In this document: positions 25,992-34,405 of the stretch, piece by piece
How positions within the stretch are numbered: the stretch's first letter is position 1
Layout: each line of letters starts with the position of its first letter
Source of the DNA: Verrucomicrobium sp. BvORR106
GTDB lineage: Bacteria > Verrucomicrobiota > Verrucomicrobiia > Verrucomicrobiales > Verrucomicrobiaceae
DNA length: 64,000 nucleotides
Direction of reading: 5' to 3'
Assembly: GCF_000739655.1 (NCBI RefSeq)
Contig: NZ_BATR01000104.1
Coordinates: 147,722-211,721 of the forward strand
The notes under the pieces: generated by a model
Database searches by the model: none
Told to the model about the DNA's origin: nothing
What the model saw: the letters and a program-made list of their open reading frames with translations, nothing else
Made by a program: the position numbers and the translations under genes

Positions 25992-26235
25992 GGGCGGCGA
26001 GGGTAGAGGGAAAGGGCGGAGGGTCAAGGAGAGTTGCTCTTTCGTGGGGTGCGGCGGACAAATTCCTTGACCCCCGAGAAGCGAAATTGGCTAAAAGTGC
26101 CACAAAATGAGACATTTATGCCTCAATTGGAGATTTCTGGATTCCGTGAGGGGTTTGGCGCCCTGGCCCATTCCAACTGCAATCCCCTTGCAGGTGACCG
26201 TTGCATTTGAGTGGGGGGCGTGCTGAGTTGGCCCA

Positions 26236-27252
26236 ATGCAAAAAAAGGGCACTCTCCTCATTACCGGCGGCGCGGGCTATATTGGTTCCCACACCGTCAA
26301 GCATCTGCTGAAACAGGGTGAAAAAGTCGTGGTCGTGGACAACATGGTCTTCGGTCACAGCGAGGCTCTGGACCTGGATCGGGTGACGCTGGTGAAGGGA
26401 GACTTGGGTGACGCTGAGCTGATGGATCGGGTCTTTGCCGAGCACCAGCCCGAGGCAGTCCTGCACTTCGCAGCCTATGCCTTCGTCGGGGAGTCGGTGG
26501 AGCAGCCGCTCAAATACTACCAGAACAATGTGACGGCACCTCTGGCACTGCTGGAGGCCATGAAGAAGCACGGCACCCGTCGGTTCATTTTCTCCTCCAC
26601 TTGCGCGACCTACGGGAATCCTCAGTACATGCCGATGGACGAAAACCACCCGCAGGTGCCGGTGAATCCCTACGGCGCCAGCAAGCTGATGCTGGAGCGC
26701 GTTCTGCTGGATTGCGGCGTGGCCTGGGGCCTGCAGAGTGTTTTCCTCCGTTACTTCAATGCCAGCGGCGGAGACTTGGAAGGGGAGATCGGTGAAGATC
26801 ACACCCCCGAGACGCACTTGATCCCCCGCATTCTCATGGCAGCGAAGGGTGAAATTGAGCACATCACGGTGTTTGGCACGGACTACGCCACTCCAGATGG
26901 CACCTGTATCCGCGACTACATTCATGTGAATGACCTCGCGCGGGCCCATGCACTGGCCTTGAACCATCTGCGTGCTGGCGGTGAGACCACGGCTGTGAAC
27001 TTGGGAACTGGGCGCGGCTTCAGTGTTCGGGAGATCCTGGCCACTGCCGAAGCCGTGACCGGGCGCACCATTCCGGTATCCTATGGTCCGCGCCGGGCGG
27101 GCGATCCGCCGGAACTTGTGGCGAATCCCGCCAAGGCCAAGGAGGTCCTGGGCTGGGAGGCGGAGTACAAAGATCCGCGTCAGCACATTGAATCTGCATG
27201 GAAATGGATCGCAGGGCCCCGAGGTGGACGTTATAGGAACAGTGGGCAATAA
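26236..27252 (+). CDS. galE: UDP-glucose 4-epimerase
   Basis: A 338-aa extended SDR enzyme interconverting UDP-glucose and UDP-galactose (or the N-acetyl forms). The NAD motif GGAGYIG is at residues 11-17, FIFSSTCATYGNP supplies the catalytic Ser/Thr, and YGASK supplies Tyr146 and Lys150. The RDYIHVNDLARAH and NLGTGRGFSVREI segments are GalE-specific. Length is normal. It is followed 36 bp later by a membrane protein on the same strand. It likely supplies sugar nucleotides for surface polysaccharides. Confidence 0.95.
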   Translation: MQKKGTLLITGGAGYIGSHTVKHLLKQGEKVVVVDNMVFGHSEALDLDRVTLVKGDLGDAELMDRVFAEHQPEAVLHFAAYAFVGESVEQPLKYYQNNVTAPLALLEAMKKHGTRRFIFSSTCATYGNPQYMPMDENHPQVPVNPYGASKLMLERVLLDCGVAWGLQSVFLRYFNASGGDLEGEIGEDHTPETHLIPRILMAAKGEIEHITVFGTDYATPDGTCIRDYIHVNDLARAHALALNHLRAGGETTAVNLGTGRGFSVREILATAEAVTGRTIPVSYGPRRAGDPPELVANPAKAKEVLGWEAEYKDPRQHIESAWKWIAGPRGGRYRNSGQ

Positions 27253-27288
27253 TAGATTTTGGATCGCAACAAAGAGAGTGTGCCCGGT

Positions 27289-28173
27289 ATGCCGTCTCCC
27301 ATGAGCGCCGTCAGCAAGAGCCAGCGCAAACGCCGCAAACTGCTCAAAGAGCAGAGTGAGGCCAAGCTGCGCATCAAGGAACTGCAAGACGCGGCGGGAA
27401 TGACCCGGGGGAAATCCGCCATCATCAGCGTGGAGCAGGATGATGGGGAGGAACTGCCGACTTGGCGGAAGCGGAAGGCAGTGATGGGGGTGCTGTTGCT
27501 GCCGGTGTGCCTGCTGGCCTCCGTGATCTTCATGGAGCTGCTCTTCAATGCGGCCGTGGACAAGGCCTTCTGGAAGTCAGAGGGTTTTTGGTTCTTTGCC
27601 TTTGGCTGCGTCTTCTGGCTGAGCCTCGGCTGGGTGAACCTGCAGCCGGCGGTGGCATACGTCTTTGCCCATGAGATGACCCATGTCATCACGGCCCGTC
27701 TGAGCGGGGGGGAGGTGCATGGCATGCACGTCGATGAATCGGGCGGGTACGTGGAAACAGACGCTTCAAACACGCTGGTGACACTCTCGCCGTACATGGT
27801 GCCTTTTTACACCGTGATCGTGTTTGCTCTGTATGGCTTCTTCTGCCTCTTTGTGGACATGCATCGGCCGGTGACGATCCCGTTGATCGTCTGGTCCATG
27901 GAGTTCAAGTGGATCTGGATCTTTTACTGGCTGGTCGGCGTCACGTGGTGCTTCCACATCACTTTCACGCTTCAGGTGCTTCGTACTGAGCAGAGTGACC
28001 TACTGCTAAACGGAGAGTTCTTCTCCATGATGCTGATCTTCCTGGCGAACATTGCCCTGCTTGGGGCGCTGTTCATCAGCGCCTCCCCGACTTTAGGGTG
28101 GACCGATGTGTGGGAGGACGCTAGGGGAATTGTGATCACTCTCTGGGGGTGGATGAAGAGTGTGGCGACGTGA
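27289..28173 (+). CDS. Membrane protein with a HExxH motif (M50-like)
   Basis: A protein of about 294 aa from the ATG at 27289 (an ATG 12 bp later is also possible). The N-terminal 65 residues are soluble and lysine-rich. At least six transmembrane helices follow. The third carries HEMTH (His128, Glu129, His132) in VFAHEMTHVITARLSGGEVHG, which is the zinc-site layout of M50 intramembrane or site-2 proteases. A second metal ligand is not obvious, and the protein may be a catalytically altered relative. It lies directly behind galE, probably in one operon. Confidence 0.75.
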   Translation: MPSPMSAVSKSQRKRRKLLKEQSEAKLRIKELQDAAGMTRGKSAIISVEQDDGEELPTWRKRKAVMGVLLLPVCLLASVIFMELLFNAAVDKAFWKSEGFWFFAFGCVFWLSLGWVNLQPAVAYVFAHEMTHVITARLSGGEVHGMHVDESGGYVETDASNTLVTLSPYMVPFYTVIVFALYGFFCLFVDMHRPVTIPLIVWSMEFKWIWIFYWLVGVTWCFHITFTLQVLRTEQSDLLLNGEFFSMMLIFLANIALLGALFISASPTLGWTDVWEDARGIVITLWGWMKSVAT

Positions 28174-28487
28174 GCGTGGGGCGGGTGCTGGCACAATCCG
28201 ACCGCCACAACTCCTTCGGAGTAAGAGTTCTGTCTCCGGATACCCAACGTAGACTCGCTTGAAGCTCGTCAACGTTGGGCTTGTGACCGCATCCTCTTCG
28301 AGGAAGAGCTTCCAGTCGCCACCCCGCTACCGCATCCATGCTGATTGGAGTATGGGCGGCCACTCGTCCGGGTCCTTGGGCCGTTCAGCCGGGTGGGTAG
28401 CCGTTCCACCTTTTCTTGCGGTGACGGTCCTGGCTTGCGGTAGCCTTCGGCGCAAAGAACCCCCGAAAAAAGACCCCGCAAACCCCC
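28174..28487. other. Gene-free spacer with palindromes
   Basis: This 314-bp stretch holds an 8-bp inverted repeat CCCAACGT/ACGTTGGG (28243-28250 with 28272-28279) and smaller palindromes with TTC loops near 28211-28220 (CTCC-TTC-GGAG) and 28301-28315. The long minus-strand open frame across it (28269-29579) mostly lies antisense to the SDR gene and looks non-coding. No other gene is seen. Confidence 0.5.
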
Positions 28488-29228
28488 ATGAAAAACATAG
28501 CCCTGGTGACTGGTGCCGGGTCCGAGCTTGGACGCGAAGTCGTTGGTGAACTGCTGACCCAGGGCTGGGGCGTCGTCGCTGCCTGCAAAGATGGCGACGG
28601 CGTCCCGATGGGGCGCGAGGGGATACTGGCGGTGACGCTGGACATCTCCCGCCATGCCACGGTAGTGGAGGCGGTGGCGAAGGGCTTGTCGGAATTCGGT
28701 CGGATCGACTGTCTGATCAACATCCCGGAGATCGACGAGGATCTGCTGGAGCGCGGCGATTTTACGCGGGGCATTCAGGCAGTGTTTCAGACGGGTATTG
28801 CCTCTGGGCTCAACGCCACCCTGGCGCTGGTGCCGTTGTTTCGGCATCAGGGGTTTGGTGCCGTTGTCCAGGTGATCGTACAACAGCATGGTCCTCCCGG
28901 TCCTTTGAGTTCTGCCTGGGAAGTCGTCCGTTGCGTAGGGGAACGCATGGCGGATCTCGTCAAGTCTGCGCCCCGCGGACTCAACGTCGCGGTGGGACTG
29001 GCGGAACTGGACTGGAGTGACTCCTGGGCCCGGCGTGTTTCGCAGCCATTCAACTTCTCCCAACAACCAACACCCCATCCCCGGCGGGAGGCGGTCGGCA
29101 ATATTGTCACGGAAGCCTGCCGCGCCCTCACGGAGGCTCGTGCCGCCTTCCGCCGGGGATCTGCTCTGACTCCCGCCCAGTATCGATGGCTGGAGAGCTG
29201 GAAGAATGCGGCGACGAGCGCGGTGTAG
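28488..29228 (+). CDS. Short-chain dehydrogenase/reductase fold protein, catalytic residues replaced
   Basis: A 246-aa classical SDR-length protein with the Rossmann start ALVTGAGSELGREVV (cofactor loop TGAGSELG close to TGxxxGxG). Downstream, the usual NNAG is NIPE, and the YxxxK catalytic pair reads WEVVR in SSAWEVVRCVGERM. Tyr and Lys are thus Trp and Arg, and a catalytic Ser is not evident. Oxidoreductase activity is therefore doubtful; it may bind a nucleotide or act as a partner. It precedes a His-rich lipoprotein and a second SDR on the same strand but with sizeable gaps. Confidence 0.75.
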   Translation: MKNIALVTGAGSELGREVVGELLTQGWGVVAACKDGDGVPMGREGILAVTLDISRHATVVEAVAKGLSEFGRIDCLINIPEIDEDLLERGDFTRGIQAVFQTGIASGLNATLALVPLFRHQGFGAVVQVIVQQHGPPGPLSSAWEVVRCVGERMADLVKSAPRGLNVAVGLAELDWSDSWARRVSQPFNFSQQPTPHPRREAVGNIVTEACRALTEARAAFRRGSALTPAQYRWLESWKNAATSAV

Positions 29229-29330
29229 TCGCGCTGATCGGTCAATGCGCCTGAAAGGCGGTCTCGCTTCGGGAGGCTTGCAGGGGCGCCTGTCTGATCC
29301 ACATGGTTTCAAATAACCCCCAAAAAATAC

Positions 29331-29552
29331 ATGCATCATCTGAAAGCCATCAGACTCTGTCTGCTGCTCGCTGGCGTCGCGGTTGTGCTGCCATCCTGCG
29401 TGATTCCCTATGACTCTCATCACGATCATGATCACGGCCACGGTCACGGGCGTGGACATCACCATCATGATCACGATGACCGTGACCATCATCATCATGG
29501 CAAGGGGCGGGACCGGGATCGTGATCGGGACCGTGGTCCATGGCGCTATTGA
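29331..29552 (+). CDS. Histidine/aspartate-rich small lipoprotein
   Basis: A 73-aa protein with a signal sequence and lipobox-like LPSC (Cys23). The mature part is almost entirely His, Asp, Gly and Arg (HHDHDHGHGHGRGHHHHDHD, then a GRDRDRD repeat). The composition implies binding of divalent metals such as nickel, zinc or copper at the cell envelope. It is probably a membrane-anchored metal buffer. No transporter or metal regulator is adjacent. Confidence 0.7.
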   Translation: MHHLKAIRLCLLLAGVAVVLPSCVIPYDSHHDHDHGHGHGRGHHHHDHDDRDHHHHGKGRDRDRDRDRGPWRY

Positions 29553-29642
29553 TTGCCTGACCTGGCCTTCATCCAGCACAAAGCCGCTTGAGCATCAGGC
29601 GGCTGTGCCGGATGTTTCCCCAAACCCCATCTGACTTGCCTC

Positions 29643-30353
29643 ATGAACACAGTCTCCCCGCGCACGGCGGTGATTGCAGGTGCCTCTTCTGGCATTGGCC
29701 TCGCATTGGCACGCTTGCTCGCATCTCGCGGCTACCGACTGGTTCTGCTGGCCCGTCGGCGGGAATTGCTGGAGCAGATTGCAGAGGAGTTGCCGGTTGA
29801 GGTGGTCATCAAAGTGATGGATGTGGGCGATGCGAATGCGCCGGAAGCTTTCTCCGAACTGCTCGATCAGCAGAGCGCCGTGGACCAGATCTACTTAAGC
29901 GCGGGCACCGGGCATCTCAATCCCAGTCTGGACTGGGCGCTGGAGGAAGAGACGTTTCGGGTGAATGCGCTAGGATTTGCAGGCATGGCGGCAGCGGCCT
30001 ATCGCTACTTCGAGCGGCAGGGGCGCGGACACCTCGTTGGGATCACTTCCATCGCTGCCCTGTTGGGGTCACCTGAAGCACCGGCTTACAACGCCTCCAA
30101 GGCCTGTGCCTCGCGCTACCTGGATGGACTGCGCATGCGGGCCAGAGCTGCGAAACTGCCGGTGTATGTCACAGACATTCTCCCCGGCTTCGTGGATACA
30201 GCGATGATGAAGGCAGAGAAGCCCTTCTGGGTGGCCAGTCCGGAAAAGGCCGCCGCGCAGATTGTCTCTGCGGTGGATCGGAAGAAGGGGCGGGCGTACG
30301 TGTCACGACGGTGGGGCGTTGTTGCGCTGATCCTTCGTCTGCTGATGAAGTAG
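29643..30353 (+). CDS. Short-chain dehydrogenase/reductase
   Basis: A 236-aa classical SDR with GASSGIGLALARLLASRGY (cofactor loop), LSAGTGH in place of NNAG, Ser in ITSIAALLGSP and the active-site YNASK. It is intact, unlike the SDR at 28488. The C-terminus ends in a hydrophobic segment. The substrate is unknown; the family includes ketoreductases and acyl-modifying reductases. Its 3' end overlaps the convergent gene at 30303 by 51 bp. Confidence 0.88.
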   Translation: MNTVSPRTAVIAGASSGIGLALARLLASRGYRLVLLARRRELLEQIAEELPVEVVIKVMDVGDANAPEAFSELLDQQSAVDQIYLSAGTGHLNPSLDWALEEETFRVNALGFAGMAAAAYRYFERQGRGHLVGITSIAALLGSPEAPAYNASKACASRYLDGLRMRARAAKLPVYVTDILPGFVDTAMMKAEKPFWVASPEKAAAQIVSAVDRKKGRAYVSRRWGVVALILRLLMK

Positions 30354-30977
30354 CTTGGTGGCGACGTAAGCGGTGAGCATGCCGCCCGCTCCCCAACTAA
30401 GGCCCAGTAATAGGTGGCTTAGGAAATACTCGGTGTAGGTTTCCTCAATCGGGGTCCATTGAGCGGGAAATGAGGCGGACCAGCTCAATGGGAACAGCGC
30501 GCTTGATATGGCGGTTCCGGCCAAGCAGGAGCTGGCAACAATTCGGAAATTCTTGCGGCACAATCGGGCAGCCAACCGGAAGTAGCAAAAGCCGGTAAAG
30601 GCGGTGAAGCTGATCATGGCGCGCCATTGGTAGGGAATGCCACTGTCATTGAACGCAGGGTTGAAGTACTGGATGCTCGGAACGCAGTGCCAAACAGCTG
30701 GGGTAGCCCACCTGGAATCCATGGTGCCGAACACTGCAGCGAGCGGAACTGCGACCAAGAAGAGTATCAACACTCCTTCGAGCAAGCAAAAGGCGCAGCG
30801 CTCCCTTGAACGATCAATGACGGCCGGAGTCACGATCAATGTCGAGGGAAGGAGGATAGACACCGGTGAACAACCCACTGTCGCGGCGAGCAATCCCATG
30901 ATCAATGCTGTGCTGACTGGGTTCCGGAAAGAACCCAACTTTCGAGGTTCCAATTCCAGATGCTGAACGCTACTCAT
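30303..30977 (-). CDS. Multi-spanning membrane protein of unknown function
   Basis: A 224-aa hydrophobic protein with about five to six helices (for example GVLILFLVAVPLAAVFG and the C-terminal HLLLGLSWGAGGMLTAYVA). No recognisable domain. It overlaps the 3' end of the SDR gene tail-to-tail by 51 bp and the upstream gene by 8 bp, so it is the last gene of a minus-strand cluster of small unknown genes (30303-32387). GC content is lower than in neighbouring genes. Confidence 0.65.
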   Translation of the reverse strand: MSSVQHLELEPRKLGSFRNPVSTALIMGLLAATVGCSPVSILLPSTLIVTPAVIDRSRERCAFCLLEGVLILFLVAVPLAAVFGTMDSRWATPAVWHCVPSIQYFNPAFNDSGIPYQWRAMISFTAFTGFCYFRLAARLCRKNFRIVASSCLAGTAISSALFPLSWSASFPAQWTPIEETYTEYFLSHLLLGLSWGAGGMLTAYVATKLLHQQTKDQRNNAPPS

Positions 30978-31527
30978 TCAGAGAGGAAAGGTAGGCTTCG
31001 TTTTCAGCGATTGTTTTGGTCAATGACGTCCTGAGGGATTCTCCGTCTTGATTCAAGATATCGGACACGACCCAATCTTGATCCGACCGATCCAAGACTA
31101 AGACGATGGTCCATCGATAAGGAGGCCTTGAGACAAGGTACTCTAAATGGACAGGGACCTTGACGGTTCCGCTTTTCAGGATCGGGATACCCACCGCGAA
31201 AGTGTCGAAGCTTTCTGCAATCGAGGCAAAGAGGTCGCCTTCCTTGCTCCAGGCGCTCTTCAGCACCGGAGGATGGGGGGCGTTCTTGTATTTGCGTTTG
31301 ATGCTCGCCTGTTCACGAGCCTTCTGTGATTCTGCCTTCTTGAAAATCTTGATGAGTCCCTTGCCCAGGAGAGGAGAGAGTTGGTTGATCTCCCTGGCAT
31401 CGGGGGCACCGCGAATTTCCCATTTGTAGAGAGAATGGAAAAAGCGCTTGGTGAATTGCGATGGGGATTCCGCCCTCGTTGAGGTCAGGCAGAAGAGAAA
31501 AGCCGCCAGGATAAAGATCTTCCTCAT
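30970..31527 (-). CDS. Secreted hypothetical protein
   Basis: A 185-aa protein with a signal peptide (MRKIFILAAFLFCLTSTRA, cleavage near residue 19). The mature domain contains SQFTKRFFHSLYKWEI and a C-terminal half with WTIVLVLDRSDQDWVVSDIL. This resembles small periplasmic DUF3828/NTF2-like proteins, but the match is weak. It overlaps the following gene by 8 bp and starts just past the DUF6717-type gene's stop. Confidence 0.65.
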   Translation of the reverse strand: MRKIFILAAFLFCLTSTRAESPSQFTKRFFHSLYKWEIRGAPDAREINQLSPLLGKGLIKIFKKAESQKAREQASIKRKYKNAPHPPVLKSAWSKEGDLFASIAESFDTFAVGIPILKSGTVKVPVHLEYLVSRPPYRWTIVLVLDRSDQDWVVSDILNQDGESLRTSLTKTIAENEAYLSSLNE

Positions 31528-31530
31528 GGC

Positions 31531-31872
31531 CTAACGGGCGGAGACCTTCACAAAAAGTTCCTGAGGAGCAGACTCGAAGTACTTGAACAAGGCCGGGCAG
31601 AGCCAACCCTCCATGTTCCGCTCCGGCCAGGAGTACCAGTTGCCGCCATACTCAGGTCGGTTCCAGGCAAAGCGGGCATGGAAACCTGGGAACGGATCGG
31701 GTGAGAAGACTAACTGGAAGCCTTCGGCGGCGTTCGGGATGTCTGCTGTGAGCACATCAATGATGGTATCCGCGCCGCTGACGAACGGTTCTTGAGTCAG
31801 GCCGACACGCGGGTCATCAAAGACCCAGATGCCCTCGTACTTGTACGGGGCGATGATGAAGAGGGAGTTCAT
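31531..31872 (-). CDS. DUF6717-like small protein
   Basis: A 113-aa cytosolic protein: MNSLFIIAPYKYEGIWVFDD at the start, then GADTIIDVLTADIPNA and EYGGNWYSWPERNMEGWLCP. The opening (APY..G.WVFDDP..GL..EPFV.G.D) is what I recall of DUF6717, common in Planctomycetes and Verrucomicrobia. Function unknown. The ATG at 31872 is chosen because family members begin here; the upstream frame looks non-coding. Confidence 0.7.
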   Translation of the reverse strand: MNSLFIIAPYKYEGIWVFDDPRVGLTQEPFVSGADTIIDVLTADIPNAAEGFQLVFSPDPFPGFHARFAWNRPEYGGNWYSWPERNMEGWLCPALFKYFESAPQELFVKVSAR

Positions 31873-31958
31873 GGGGGTTTTTGCTACTATACATGCACCC
31901 AATGTGGAGGGGCCACTGGTTTCTCGTGCAACCGCTGACGAGAGCAGGCCGAGACTGA

Positions 31959-32387
31959 TCAGAGTGCGGCGTAAGTGTCGCGCATCAGAATGAGGATTTG
32001 CTCCTTGATCGCTGGGGTGCATCGGTCCTCGCGAAATCCTGGCCATCGCGGGCAGCGAACTCGGAGATAGTCCCACGATTCACGACAACGGTCGTAGTCT
32101 ACGCCTTCAATCTTTATACCATCGATGAGGAAGAGGCGGTAGATAAAGGGATCTTGATAGCGTTCCGACCGAAAGTGGAAGTGTGCAATCACGAACGCTT
32201 CGTAAGCTTCATCCGTCCACGTGGGAGTTCCGCTGACCAACTCAATGCTTGGAGTGGCCTCTGCATTCCACTTGGCTTGACGGAATGCCTGGACGGCAGC
32301 TTGGGGAATGAGGGGAGTTCTGGGATAGCCGGTGAGCAGTCGGTGACAAAGGTTTTCCAGCGCATCTTTGATCAAGATTGAGTTCAT
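31959..32387 (-). CDS. Hypothetical protein
   Basis: A 142-aa soluble protein (MNSILIKDALENLCHRLL...) with Trp/Tyr/Arg-rich segments such as YEAFVIAHFHFRSERYQDPF and YDRCRESWDYLRVRCPRWPG. No domain recognised and no signal peptide. It is the first gene of the minus-strand group of small unknown genes, following moeA by 34 bp on the same strand. Confidence 0.6.
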   Translation of the reverse strand: MNSILIKDALENLCHRLLTGYPRTPLIPQAAVQAFRQAKWNAEATPSIELVSGTPTWTDEAYEAFVIAHFHFRSERYQDPFIYRLFLIDGIKIEGVDYDRCRESWDYLRVRCPRWPGFREDRCTPAIKEQILILMRDTYAAL

Positions 32388-32421
32388 GGCGTTGCCCCAG
32401 TCAGACGTGGTCTGATCCCAA

Positions 32422-33639
32422 TCAAGAGACGAGCAGCACCTGCCCGATGAAATCTCCTTCGTTCAATACTTGGTCCGCCTCCATTCGCAGCAGTGCATTG
32501 GCACGGCTGAGGCCAAAGAGGGCGTGAGATTGCTGGATGCCCAGAGGTGTGAACCGCCCGCTTTCATAGAACCCGCGTACATAGTGGGGGCGGTCCCCGC
32601 TATTGAAAAGGGGGCTGGAGAGGGTGGCGCTGACGATAGGGAGACTGAGGTGCTTGCCCGCAGCCCCCATGGCCTTGAGCAGGGCCGGTCGCACAAAGAG
32701 CAGGAAGGTCACGAATGACGACACAGGATTGCCTGGAAGCCCGAAGATGTGGCAGATGCCGCCGTCAGACCGCTGGGCTTGGACATAGAGGAGGGGCTTC
32801 CCCGGCTTCACCTTCACGCGCCAGAACTCGACCGGGTGCCCCAAGGCCTGCAGCGCCGGCTTGATGCAATCGTGGTCCCCCACGGAGACACCGCCCGAGA
32901 GGATGAGGAAATCATGGGTGGCGATCAGTTCACCGAGGGCGGTAGTGGTGGCGTCCAGATCATCAGGCAGATGCTGGCTGTGAACCTCACATGCACTGAC
33001 CTGGCGGACCAGGCTCTCAAGCATGAGTCCGTTGGAATTGTAGAGCTGCCCGGGCTGAAGGGGGAGTCCTGCGGGTACGAGTTCATCTCCGGTCGTCACC
33101 ACTGCCACCTTGGCGGGTGGATGGACCCAAACCTCGCGCAAGCCTTGCGATGCCAGTACCCCCAGCACCGTGGGGGTCAGTGCTGTGCCCGCCTCAAGGA
33201 GTTTCTGCCCCATGCAGAGGTCGCTGCCTGCACGGCGGATGTTTTCATCCAATTCAACGGGCTCCCGGCAGACGATGCGGGGGCCTGAGGGAGAAGCCTG
33301 GACGTCCACGTCCTCCTGCATGATGACGGCATCCGCCCTTGCGGGCACAGGCGCGCCAGTGAAAATGCGGATGGCCGCTCCGGAGGGAAGGGTGAGATTG
33401 AGGGAAGGCCCGGCAGGTTGCTCCCCGACAACAGCCAGTGGGGTGTCTGATCGGGTGTCGGCCGCATGCACTGCGTAGCCATCCATTGAGGAGTTGTCGA
33501 AGCCAGGCAGAGGCACACTGGCATGCACCGGCTTTCCGGCAAAACAGCCGAGCAGGGATGAAGTGAGGGGTTGGGCGGTGGGTGGGAGGGGCGTGACGCC
33601 TGCCAGAACCCTCTCCAAGGCGGCCTGTTCAGTGAGCAT
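32422..33639 (-). CDS. moeA: Molybdopterin molybdotransferase MoeA
   Basis: A 405-aa enzyme that inserts molybdate into adenylylated molybdopterin. Visible markers are the N-terminal VHASVPLPGFDNSSMDGYAV, the ILSGGVSVGDHD motif of the MoaB/Mog-like domain, GLPGNPVSSFVTFLLFVRP, and a C-terminal beta-barrel ending in FIGQVLLVS. Cytosolic. No other molybdenum cofactor gene is in the window. It follows the frameshifted lipoprotein gene by 11 bp on the same strand. Confidence 0.95.
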   Translation of the reverse strand: MLTEQAALERVLAGVTPLPPTAQPLTSSLLGCFAGKPVHASVPLPGFDNSSMDGYAVHAADTRSDTPLAVVGEQPAGPSLNLTLPSGAAIRIFTGAPVPARADAVIMQEDVDVQASPSGPRIVCREPVELDENIRRAGSDLCMGQKLLEAGTALTPTVLGVLASQGLREVWVHPPAKVAVVTTGDELVPAGLPLQPGQLYNSNGLMLESLVRQVSACEVHSQHLPDDLDATTTALGELIATHDFLILSGGVSVGDHDCIKPALQALGHPVEFWRVKVKPGKPLLYVQAQRSDGGICHIFGLPGNPVSSFVTFLLFVRPALLKAMGAAGKHLSLPIVSATLSSPLFNSGDRPHYVRGFYESGRFTPLGIQQSHALFGLSRANALLRMEADQVLNEGDFIGQVLLVS

Positions 33640-33650
33640 GAGTGCGTGGC

Positions 33651-34315
33651 TCAGTTGATCGGTGGCGGAAGCGCGTCCGTGGGTCCCTCAGCGGCACCGC
33701 CTTTGACATCGGCTGGCACCTTGATGGAAGGGGCCTTTTGGACAGGCTGAACTGGCTGGACAGGCAACTGGGGGACGGCAGGCGCAGGGGTGGGAGCCAC
33801 TGGCTGACCTGACGGATCGCGGGTGAAGGCGGGTGGCTGCAGTGAGCCATGGGAGGCCTGCCCGGGCATGACACCAGGGATCATGGCCTCCGGGCCTGCA
33901 GGAGCGCCGGAAGCGGTGCCGGGCGCTCCGACGGCAGGTGGCTGGCCCGCCACCGGGAGGATCACCACATCCCCGCGCTTGGGGAAGCCTTCCACGATGT
34001 CTGCGGAGATGAAGTTCTGTTTGGACTCCGGTGTGACGATGAGTGACGCCTTGTTGCCAGTCTGGGGCTGGGTAATGAGCTTGGTGCCGGGGGGAGCGTC
34101 ATTCGGGATTCCGTCCGGACCAGGACGAACTGCTGCTCCGGATTGACCACCTCCACCAGCCCGATGGCCATGTCCTGCTTGGGCGGCTCCTCTTTGGCTG
34201 CTTCGGCTGGCTTTTCCTGCTTGGTTTTGTGCATCAACTTGCTCACGGTGCCGCAGCTGGTACACGCGAAGGTGGCCAGTCCGAGGGCGAGCAGGATGGA
34301 ATTCTGAAGGAGCAT
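33651..34315 (-). pseudogene. Lipoprotein-like proline-rich protein with a frameshift at a C6 run
   Basis: The N-terminal frame from the ATG at 34315 encodes a signal sequence with Cys residues (LATFACTSCG), a charged linker and LVEVVNPEQQFVLVRTESRM. It then runs out of phase. From about 34094 the coding signal moves to another frame (PPGTKLITQPQTGNKASLI, later FPKRGDVVILPV) and ends in a long Pro/Ala/Val/Gln tail at 33651. One extra C in the run of six (plus-strand G at 34089-34094) would give TESRMTLPPGTKLITQ as one frame. Envelope localisation is likely; function unknown. Divergent from dnaX. Confidence 0.7.
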
Positions 34316-34405
34316 GGCGGGATGCTAGTCGGACATCTTCGTTTGGAAATTAAAAATGCCGAAATGCGGGGTGGAAAGGGCGGGGCTCCCCGCTACGATT
34401 GGCGG

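Noticed and set aside
26116..27387. 423-codon minus-strand open frame
   Set aside because: Antisense to galE, which carries all catalytic motifs.
28269..29579. 436-codon minus-strand open frame
   Set aside because: Antisense to the SDR gene and the His-rich lipoprotein; composition is not protein-like.
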